NCBI GenBank assembly: GCA_022577435.1
Contig: JAKOON010000033.1
Span: forward strand, 3,297,501 to 3,361,500
Length of the DNA: 64,000 bases
Direction of reading: 5' to 3'
DNA from: Embiotoca jacksoni
Lineage: Eukaryota; Chordata; Actinopteri; Embiotocidae
Position numbers and translations under genes: made by a program. Positions 24,931 through 36,062 of this stretch are shown here, piece by piece; position 1 is the stretch's first letter, and each line of letters opens with the position of its first letter. The notes beneath the pieces were generated by a model that was not told the origin of the DNA, ran no database searches, and saw only the letters and a list, made by a program, of their open reading frames with translations.

Positions 24931-25588
24931 CGCCAGAAAAATCACAGACTCGGTCTGCGTTTGGATGACTAGCGCTAAATATCATTTTCGTCTTCCAAAC
25001 CGTTGTTTACTTTTAATTCCTGGTTCGTCACACAGCATACGTCAACGCGTCAACGTGGAAGAGCTCCTCCCCCTCCGATGATTGGAGCGCTGGTGCCCCG
25101 GGATTGTCCTGGTAGGCATGTGTGGAAAACACACCGCTCACGTGGTTTAAATAGGATTAAACTATGGATATGTACGGTAGTTAAGATGTTGTGGCAACAG
25201 AAAAAACAGTAACACCACAGAGTCTGTTTAAAAAAAAAAAAAAATAAAAAAAAAAAAAATTTGAATTGTGGTTTCAATGAACTCAGCAAAGTGATTTGGG
25301 TTTGCAAGGAATACATTAAGTGGAGAGCTAATCTGCCACTCGTTTCTTACGTCCATTTCAGAAATTGTTGTGACACTACGGTAAATATTAGACCAAAGAC
25401 ATGACACAATAGGAGGTGGAATTTACTCTGCATCATTTGATTCTGATTTATATTTTGCCTACAATAATTGTATATATAACTTTTCAATTATTGAGGCGTT
25501 TTAAGGTTATGCTGTTGTAACTTTTAAACATATCAATACTTTTCCGGTTTATCAGAATTTGAATGTTCATACGGGAGTGTACAGGCCG
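24931..25588. other. head-to-head region between parp11 and the SLC6 gene
   Basis: The two genes point away from each other. The left part is GC-richer with several CpG (near 25030-25140). The right part has A-runs at 25220-25260 and no recognisable coding sequence. Confidence 0.5.
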
Positions 25589-25591
25589 AGT

Positions 25592-25628
<37 letters not shown>
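25589..25628. repeat. TG microsatellite
   Basis: About 19 TG dinucleotides just upstream of the probable first exon of the SLC6 gene. Confidence 0.9.
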
Positions 25629-25629
<1 letters not shown>

Positions 25630-25669
25630 TTCCCTTCAGGACACTCCCCTCTTCAGAATAAGACTTTTC

Positions 25670-25729
25670 TTTAAACTTTGCTCAGACAGACAAGGAGCTT
25701 TACTGCCGGCGCCTTCTGAAAGCAAACGG
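25670..25729 (+). other. probable non-coding first exon of the BGT-like SLC6 gene
   Basis: A donor (aaacgg|gtgagtta) lies at 25730. It would splice to the acceptor caacag (ending 26056), 11 bases before the ATG at 26068. The 5' limit is not determined. Confidence 0.4.
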
Positions 25730-26014
25730 GTGAGTTACATACATTCAGTTTTGTAATGCGAAGCTAGACCGTCTAGTTTTTTTTTTTGTTTTTGTTTTTT
25801 TACATCCTCTGCACACATCTGTCGAGTAATGCAAGTGGAGTTATTTGCAGTTAATGGTATTTGGGAGTGTGATGGTTTTGTCAGAGCCTCTTTCTTTTGA
25901 AACGGATGAGACTTTAATGCAATGCGGTGCGAGCTATCAGAAGAAACATGAGAATTATCAATTACATGTCAAGGCTGCTGTTCCATATATGCATGCAGAA
26001 AAGTTGGAGAGAGT

Positions 26015-26024
26015 GAAACCGAAA
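26015..26024 (+). promoter_or_regulatory. ISRE-like core GAAACCGAAA before the SLC6 coding exon
   Basis: Fits GAAANNGAAA. It lies at the end of the presumed first intron, about 30 bases before the acceptor. Position makes a regulatory role uncertain. Confidence 0.2.
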
Positions 26025-26067
26025 AAAGCATTTCACTTATCTTGTATATACAACAGACTGAGAGACC

Positions 26068-28429
26068 ATGACTGAGGAAGCAGCCAGAGGGGCCCCTGCT
26101 GGAGACCCTAATCCAGATACCCGGGTTTCTGAGGAAGGTGTTCTGCCAAGGGAAAAATGGGCCAGCAAGACAGAGTTCCTACTCTCCATGGCTGGAGAAA
26201 TAATTGGCCTTGGAAATATTTGGCGTTTCCCCTATCTGTGCTACAAGAATGGAGGAGGTGAGGGGCTGGGTTTGTGGGAGATTTTCTTTCTTCTTGACAT
26301 TTTAAATAAAGGGCTGTTGCACATACCCTCAACATGTGCACATTTGCAAGTTGCATGTTTGCATGTGTAATGTGCACGTGTATGTGTGACAAATTTTGAA
26401 TGCTGAGCATTCATTGTTTTCCACACAGAGATTATTTCATAATAGTTAGTTTTGGCTTGATCCATTTCCCAAAAGCAACCATTTTCGACTGTTGTTATTC
26501 ATAATTGTGTAAGCAGAGTCATTGCAATTTCTCCCAGGTAACATCTATTTATTACAAATCACCCTTCATCCCAATTAACTAATTCTATAAGCAGTTTTCT
26601 CATAAATATTTTAATATGTAGGGGTTTCTATTGATCTGTAAGTGTCAATAACAGAGCAACCCTGGCATGTTTAATCAGATTTCATCATGGGTGTCTCTAA
26701 TTTTAGGGGTCTTCCTCATCCCCTACTTTGTCTTCCTCTTCTTCTGTGGCATCCCTGTGTTTTTCCTGGAGACGGCGTTGGGCCAGTACACCAGCGAGGG
26801 TGGGGTGACTGCCTGGAGGAAGATATGCCCCATGTTTGAGGGTAAAAGCCAGGCTCACAATGGATTTTTTGAGAATTACATAAGAATTATTCAGTTGACA
26901 GGCAACACATACATGTTTTTCACTGTGCTTTCTTCATTACTGTTGCAAAAACAAGATTGTAGCTGTTTGTTGTCAATTGTACATGCCATAGAGATTCAAC
27001 TAATAGGAGATTCAATTTGATTTTTTAAATTTATTTCATGCAGCATTTCACTCAGAGAAAGACGTTTTTCTACTTCCCTAGTGGTTCAGCGGGATTCAAC
27101 CCCCAACAATAGCTGCTTTGTGTATGTGCTGTCAGGCTTGTTTTCCCCATTATCTTAATTTTAAACAGACATTGTTGCTCTAAAGAGAAGGATACCATAA
27201 AAAACATGCTGATGGTTTATTATTTGTTTCAAATGCTGATGTTAAACCAACCTGAACACATGTGTATCTCAGTGTTGAAGACTGGGAACCAACTATTGCA
27301 TAATACAAAAGAAAACAGCAGCCAGAAATGTACACTAACTGTGTAGCAATTCACTTGTACTGCAGGTGTGGGAATTGCATCCCAGGTGATCGTCATCTAT
27401 CTGAACATTTACTACATTGTTGTTTTGGCCTGGGCTATCTTTTACCTAATTAATGCCTTCAAAAGCCCCCTGCCCTGGTCCACATGTGACAACTTCTGGA
27501 ACACTAGTAAGCCCCTCTTTTTGATCCACAAATGCATGTTTAAACACATCTGTAATTTATTATAAGTGTGCCTGTTGCCCTCTCAAAGAGGAAACACAAG
27601 ACTCTCCCAAATCATTTTCACATTTTTAGTCTGCAACATTGCTCTCACTTTATTCCCCTCTCCTCAACCTGTTAGTGGAATGTCACGGTCGCTCTAGCTT
27701 CTTTGCCAACCCCCATCTGTTTCGGCCCGATGCCAACTGGTCCTTCCTGAACAACGTCACCTTAACTGGCGACTATGACAGCTATGACAACTTCGGTTAC
27801 ATGTAAGTTTCATCTTTGTTGTTCTAAACGCTTACAATATATAATTTTATGACACTGTTGACACGATACATGAAAAGGATGATAAGAATTATGGGATTAG
27901 TCTTGGCTCCGATAATGTATCATTTTAAGGACACGCCTATGCTTTTATGTGTTCACAACAGCATACATGCGTTTCTGTTATAAAAATGAACAGTATTAAT
28001 TGCTACCTTGGAACACTTTGGGGGTGAAAAGTGCACCTAGTGAATCTAAAGGACCTGTCAGGCCTTAGCTTAATAGTTGTTAAAAAACAAGTGGGATGTC
28101 GAATTTTGGAAAAATACCATATTAAAGGAATATATGTTGGAAATATGCACTCTCTTGCCAAGACTTTCTTTCTTGGCTGAAAGATGAAGCTGTCACTAGC
28201 AGTGTTGTGTGGATCCCTCTAAAAGTTTTTGATTGGTTACTTCTGTGATTGTTGAGTGAATTAAAACTACATTGAAAAGAATGTTAATGAACTGAAACAT
28301 TGTTTACATAATTAATTGATTTCAATCCACTTTACTTTCTCATATTTTTGTATTTCTAGAAATGACACTTTGACGACGATTAGGTCACCAGTAGAGGAGT
28401 TCTGGATGTGAGAAACACACTCACACACA

Positions 28430-28516
<87 letters not shown>

Positions 28517-31500
28517 CCGTAATGTCATACTCCCCATTGACCTTATCTTTGGCTTGAACATTCCTCATCAACGGCTCTTAATGCTTCCCAGATACTAAGA
28601 GCCGATCTTTACTCTCTGGATGCTCAGTCAACGCGATGGTAATGGTGAACCAGCAAAAGGTGAACCAAGACTACCAAACCACAGCAAGGAAAATGAGCCA
28701 GTTACATTCCTCAGGAGCCACAAATGACTACTCACAGCACCTTATTTAACTTACAACTCGCAAAGTTGTTTGCCATAATTAATTGATTTCAATCCACTTT
28801 ACTTTCTCATATTTTTGTATTTCCAGAAATGACACATTGACGAAGACTAGGTCACCAGAAGAGGAGTTCTGGATGTGAGAAACACACACACACACACACA
28901 CGACCGTAATGTCATCCTCCCCATTGACCTTATCTTTGGCTTGAACATTCCTCATCAACAGCTCTTAATGCTTCCCAGATACTAAGAGCCGATCTTTACT
29001 CTCTGGATGCTCAGTCAACACGATGGTAATGGTGAACCAGCAAAAGGTGAACCAAGGCTACCAAACCACAGCAAGAAAAATGAGCCAGTTACATTCCTCA
29101 GGAGCCACAAATGACTACTCATAGCACCTTATTTAACTTACAACTCGCAAAGTTGTTTGCCTCCCTATTTTTTTTTTCCTAATTCGTAGATATTTCGAAA
29201 CACTGCTGCTGCGCTTCACATGATAATTTCCTGATTGGATATTGCAGCAGATACTAGGAAACCACTTAGCGGATAAGAACAATATGTGCTCTCTTCCCTG
29301 CAGGTTTCTAATATAAACTGAAGGCCTCCAAAATAAACTCAGGGCGATTTTAACATCTGTGCTTATGATGAGATGTTTGGTACTTTTTTCAATATATGAA
29401 CTTCTTTCCATTGTCATGGATACTACAATAAAAGGAAGTCTTGACTTTTAATGTGTTCTTGTCATGAGTCAGGCAACATTTTGTACCCGGCTGTGCTGAT
29501 TTTCAGTTGGAGAAAGGCATCAAGAAAAGCAAAGTGTTTCTATGCAGAGGATGCATGTTTGTATTTGTGCTGACATGTCTCTCTTCCCCATAGTTACCGT
29601 GTGTTAAGAATGTCAAATGACATGTCCTTCAACACGGTGCACTGGGACCTGGCTCTGTGTCTCCTGCTCGCTTGGGTCATATGTTACTTCTGCATCTGGA
29701 AGGGAGTCAGATCCACTGGAAAGGTGAGTACTTCTTTATCATACGGTATAGGCGGGAGTCCATTGATAAACTATATGTAAGCTGTCTTCAGCTCATTTCC
29801 CTGTTCTTTATTCACTTCTTTGTAATTGGTATAGATTCAATAAAGAGGAATAAATAAGTGATCAGTGGGTGCACTTAAAGTTTTAATCCCTGTTGAATAC
29901 TGTTTTTTATGGATTAGCCATTCAACACATTGACTTTTGTAGTTGGCCCTCTATCTAGTAGTTTTTACTGTTACAAATGGGGTCTACCTTTAGTGCCTGG
30001 GATCAAATTGCACACCCACACTTAAGGGATTCACATGAAAGTATTCATTGCATTGAACATTTTCTTCTTTCACAATGTTTCTGTTACTGTTGTTGAGTGT
30101 TGTCAGTAAAGGATGTTTATCAACACTGTAAACACAGATTTCCTCTATTACCAGAGACAGAAGTGCCTTTTAAGTGCAATACCACTGAAGGCTTCTAGGG
30201 GCTGCCTCCCAAAAATATTTTTGCTCTAATTGACTCCCATTCAAAAATAATTTTCTCATGTCCATGAGTCATTTTGTTGTCGTTCACTAAATTCACTTCT
30301 TCTGATTGGTGTTCTGGTGGTCGTATATGATTATCATTTCACTCTGCACCTATCCTCAACTCTACGGAGCATTTTAGCATCTTCCAGCTCATAGTTTGGT
30401 TCATGAGAGCAACAAGCATGAGCTAATATAGTAAAGTTGCTTTCTCAGCAAAAAATAAAAACTTTGATAACTCCACTACACAATAGGTTTCTACTTGAGG
30501 ACTAAACCGCAGTACACATTAAATTACTTTAATTGATTTGCATAGTGCTGCATTTCAGCTGCTAAAGATCCAGGTTTGTCCTTCAGAAGCAGTGGTGACT
30601 AAAATATAACTACTAGAGCCAACTTATAGCAACTTTAAACAAAAGAGTGAGTGTGCAACGAACACACGCAACCAGTGGTGAGACACTTTGCTTACATACA
30701 TCTAACAAGAAGCTGTTTGTATTCGTTTATGTGTTTGTAGGTCGTGTACTTCACTGCTACATTCCCCTACCTAATGCTCATCATACTCTTCTTACGTGGA
30801 GTGACGCTGCCAGGAGCCGCAGAAGGCCTGAGATATTACCTCAGACCGGACTTCCAGAAGCTCGCCGATCCAGGTGTAAGAGCTCACTCTCTTAATAAAC
30901 TGTTAATGTAACAATGTTTGGTTTTGAAATGCAAACTTAAAAACACAACGCACAGTACAGCCACGTCATCTGAGATTCAGAATGTTAAAGATACAGAAAG
31001 AGTCCGGACATCTACACTGCAACTCACAACCATCTGCCTCTTCACTCCTCAACACATCTCTCTCTGTCAGATTCCTCCCTGTTGTAACAAGATGAATGCA
31101 GTGTCCTGTTATCCTCAGCGCCTCCCCTCCTCCTTTCTCTTTGCCTTGACTCTTGTTTCCGGTCCCAAGACAGAGTCTTAACAAGAAAAGCAAGCCAAGA
31201 TCCTCTTCAGTGAGAAGTTTGTAAAATATTTTTTTTTTTCCTCTGGAGTGCACAGTAGCATTATCACACAGGAGTGAAAACAGTGCTCTCCGTCGGGAAT
31301 TCGCAACACATTTCGCAGCTATATTTACTTTACAAAAGTCGGCATAACGTGCTTTAAGTTAAGTCAATGGAACTTACTTGTATTTGCATGGAAGCTTGCA
31401 CACTGTATTCAATTGTGACAGTAGATCTGTCTGTCAATGAGTGTAAGGATAAGATTGAATCAAAAACAGAAGAGGGTAAATTCTGGATGGGTTTGCATGT

Positions 31501-34500
31501 TTGAGCACAAGAGTACTTTTTTTTCTTTGGATCATCACCTCTCTCCACCTCCCCCTGCTTCTTTATGTCTCTGCACAGCATGGCTCTCAGTTTCAGGGAT
31601 CAAACGCTATCATCGGAGGGTTAGGCCCCAGAATTTGTCTTGGAGTAGAGGGAGGGTAATTCCTATTTCCATGTGGACATCTGCATTTATGCATGTTTGG
31701 ATCAGCATTCGTGTGAGTGATGAATCTTCATGAAAAAAGAAATCAATTACGTGGGTTGCAGACCTGTAATATTTGCTTTTGGAAGTTGTTTTTGCAGCTC
31801 TTTCTTCTCTAATCTTGGTCTGTTTGACTGGATTCTTGTGTTGCTACCTCACTCCGATGGATCACGGAGCTCAATTGAAATATCTGATCATCCCCCATCT
31901 GCCTGTTTGAGTTATAAGACAAAATGTAGCTGCTCTTGTTAGACACTCCTACATCCAGCGTGGGAATCTAATACTGTTAAGGAAAAACTGCGATGTATCA
32001 TTTGGAGTAAGCAGGTGAAAGCAGTTACGGCTGACATAGCAGAGTTATGCAATACCAGATGCTCTTAAAAACAAATCTTGACTTGTTTCTGGGTTTTGCT
32101 GTTGCGTGCAAGTGTCAGCTTTTGCTTGATCTGCAGAGGAAATCATGATTGAGTTCTTGCCTGCATCTGGAGTCTGTTTAGTGTCTCAATGTGTCTCCTT
32201 TTTGTGTTTGTGTGTCAGTGTGCGTGTGATCATGTGCGCAGAGCAGCCGAGAGGACCCCAAAATAAAACGCATACTTGTAAGGACACAACAGTTTCCTCT
32301 TTGTCCAGTGTTAGATGTGAAGATCTTCTGCCACGGACTTCCATTCCTGACCCGAGGCTGTGAATAAGTCAGGCCCACAATGGGGCTGGAGAAGGGGCCT
32401 ATATATTGCTCTGGAGCCTGGCCAACTCTATTGTTTAGTGGACGAGACTGAGCTCTAGTGCCACTAATGTAATCCAGATGCTGTCGGGACCGGGACTTGC
32501 AAACAGACAATTGTGTAAAAAAAACCTCCAATCACTGACCTGAATGCACACACACACACTCACAAATTTGTCCTAAATTATGACAGAAACAACAAAATAG
32601 GAAGAAGCAGATTCATTGTCTCATGGTTAATGCTGTTTGTTCCAGGGATTGTATTTTTCTCTGTAAGGAAAGGAGATGATGGAAAACATATGCTTTGGAT
32701 AATTTGAACAATTTTGACTTTTAAGGTGCCTATCAAATGTTGCAAAACTCAGTATCTTACCCTCTCCAGGTGTGGTGTGATGCAGGGACTCAGGTGTTCT
32801 TCTCCTATGCCGTCTGCCAGGGAGTACTGACGGCTCTGGGGAGCTACAATAAATACGACAACAACTGCTACAGGTCAGTGTCCCCACACCCAGACATCAT
32901 CACATTTACAATTGTATGTTTGTTTCCTCCTTGACAGAGCAGGCGTGTCTTCTTTGTTCTGTCGCAGGGATTGCTTTGCGCTTTGTTGTCTGAACAGCGC
33001 CACCAGTATCTTTGCTGGCTTCGCTGTGTTCTCAGTGCTGGGATTCATGGCTCATGACCTCGGCATTTCCATAGATGAAGTTTCTTCTGGTGGTACGTTT
33101 CCCACTTTCTGTATGTGCATGCTGTTTTTTTTCTGCGTTTCATGTCAACTTCATGTTTATAAGCATAAGCATTAAATATTCAGAAACAGTTGCTGTATTC
33201 AGTTGTTATGCATTGGGGCGTGTTGAAAACAACCACCAGTGTCCACAAGATGGCATTTTATGTTTAGATACAGCTGAAAGGTTGTATTTTTGTCACTCAT
33301 TGTGAAGAGTGGTATTCCTTAGGCATCAAAAAAAATAATGTTAACAATCAACCCAATTTTTTTGTACATTTTATTGCTGGTGTTCTTAATAATTATTGTT
33401 TATCTGTATTCCAATTCACTACTTTGTTTCTTCCTTTTAATCCTATTTTACAAAGCACTTTTTTAATGTGCATCTCTGTGAGGAAAGAGTTGTACATGAG
33501 CTAAAGTTTTATATCAAATGTTTTATTAAAGCAGTGCTTCCCAACCAGCGGTTGCCTTAAAGGGCCACCAGAAAAATCTGAGTGGTCAGGTGTTCCACAA
33601 AATTATGTTTAACCTTTTTTTTTTTTTTTTTTTTTTTTCATATTTTCTTGTCTTTTAATAATGAAATTCTGGATTCTTTCTCCTTTGTGGTCTCTATTGT
33701 TAATAACGCCTGTGCACTATCAAGACTGTGTTAATAGATGCATTCATGTGCTTCGTACAGGTCCTGGTCTGGCCTTCATTGCCTATCCTAAGGCTCTGTC
33801 GTTGCTTCCTGGCTCGTCCTTCTGGGCTGTGCTCTTCTTCCTCATGATCATCTTCCTGGGTCTAGACAGTCAGGTATTATATGGGACGCATCGCACACTT
33901 CATAGCATCATGTTCGAAATCAGCTAATGCTCAGCTCTGTCCTGTCCACAGTTTGTGTGTGTGGAGAGCCTGGCCACAGCCATCACAGACATGTTCCCAC
34001 GTCGACTGAGGAGGCCGGGTGCCAGAGAGACACTGGTCTTGGTCATCGCGGTCATTTGCTTCCTGCTGGGGCTGCCGTTCGTTAGTGACGTAAGCTGGAC
34101 TCTGAGCACTGATTGTTCAAATAAAGGGTCCTGTTTCACAGCTAAAAAGGAAGGAAGTGAACTGTCAAAACGATTGCCAGTATTCTATTAAGTTGATGTG
34201 TACACCAGTAATTTAAATTTTTGATTTCATGATGTACTGTCCATCAAATGTCCTGCTATAGGGGGCCCAGAGTCATAAAATTGCATAAATGAGAGGTTTG
34301 CTGCTTATTCCAAACATAAAGGTAGAAAAACGCAGTTTGTCTGCGCCTCTGACAGCTACATCTCTGTTTTTCCTCCCTGTGTTTCGCCTGTCCATTTTTC
34401 AGGGAGGGATCCTCCTCTTCCAGCTGGTTGACACCTATGGTCCCAGTGGAACCAGCCTTCTCATCATTGCTTGTTTTGAGACCATTGTTGTTGCCTGGGT

Positions 34501-36027
34501 GTATGGTAAGTCTTTGGCTGTTAAAACTGCTGCATGCAGAGCAAAATGAGTAGCATCATGTAATGCAGTGAGCTGCAGTTGCATTATAAAAACTGATTAA
34601 CTTCCAGTTTCTGAAAGGGAGTTTCTTTTAATTACGAGAGGGCCTTTGCATGAAAGACTTCTAATGTAGCTCTAAATCAGTATGATGGCAGTCTTCTATG
34701 ATAACTTTAAGTATGTGGATACTATGTAGTTTATTTTCACTATATCAACATCATCAGTAGTGCAGTACATTCACAGTAGCTACACAAATGGGGACTTCAT
34801 TCTTTATCATTAGCTGATGCAACTCAAACAGCAGCATTTGTTTCATCAGTGTAATCAATGTATCTCTGTATCTTATAAGCTTATCTCTTCGAGACCAACT
34901 TCTGATAGGAAAAAAAAAAAAGTTGAGATCTGCAGGTTTCATTTTGCCCTCAGTGGAATTAAAACAGCTCTGCCAACAGTATTCATTTTGATGAGATTGG
35001 AGAGGGATAACTATTATGTTTTCATTTATGTTTTAGAATATTTTGAATGATATTATGTGCTATATTTTGAACTTTACATCTGTATGCTGTTGTTTTGCAC
35101 GTGTGCCACATAAATACCATAAATACCCTCCTCTGAGGGTATGGGGGATCTGTAACAATATCCAATGACAGCTAGGCACATAGGTATCCACTTTAAAGAG
35201 ATTGGAGAAGATTTTTTTTACTTTTTGTTGCAAGCAGGTATTTCTAGTTTTCATCTGGTGTCATTTCACTGAACGATTTAACAGTGAAAAGGAAAGAGCC
35301 TGACAAGAACATTTTTGGAAATAGTACTTATTTTCTTGTTGAGATTTAGAATAAAAACACGATTTTCAGTCAGCAGATGGTTATCCTAGCCGAGCTTAGT
35401 TTAATATAGCATAAAGAGTGGAAACGGGGAACTAATTAGCCTAGCGCTGTTCAAAGTTCAAAAAGTCAAGCCTGCAAATGTTTCTCGAGCTCACCTAATG
35501 TTTCAGTTTAATTAAAATCGAATGGTTTTCATGCTACATTAAGTTTACAAGCGCTGGCTGTGACAAAACCGTGATTGTATGTTAAACGGTGTCTCTCTTC
35601 TTTGTTTGGTTGGTTGCTGTTTGCCTTTTCAGTTTTGTCATTTAGCTGTAAATTGCTTTTTCTACAGGAGTTTCAGCATTTTTTTGTTTTGTTACCAAAG
35701 CACATTCTTTAGGTACACATAATATTTGGTCATAAATAAAAGACAAGAAATTATAGATTAGAGTTTATTCAGCGCTTCATTTGGAGGATGACAATCTGTC
35801 ACTTATCTCAGCTGAGAGGAGTGGAGGTTTTCAGGGATTATAGCAGGTCAGAGGCATCAGTGCTCCACCTAGTGGTCTGAAATGAGCACCAGCAGCTTCT
35901 GCTGTAAAGTCAAACATCTACACCAGGCCTTTTCTGACAAATCTGATGGCTTTAGGCTTCCTTACATTTTATTTCTATTTCCTTTTTGGAATATATGTTG
36001 GATGTTCAGTTCCTGTGACTTTGTGGC

Positions 36028-36062
<35 letters not shown>

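Larger units (their letters stand above)
28307..28773 (+). repeat. tandem duplication unit 1 (contains EL2 mini-exon copy 1)
   Basis: Starts 'cataattaattgatttcaa' and ends '...gcaaagttgtttgc'. It is repeated immediately downstream. Unit 1 is 467 bases because its CA tract is long. Apart from that tract, copies differ at only about a dozen positions by eye. Confidence 0.92.

Noticed and set aside
28312..28512. Minus-strand frame with a long Cys-Val repeat
   Set aside because: Translation of the CA microsatellite and antisense to a real exon.
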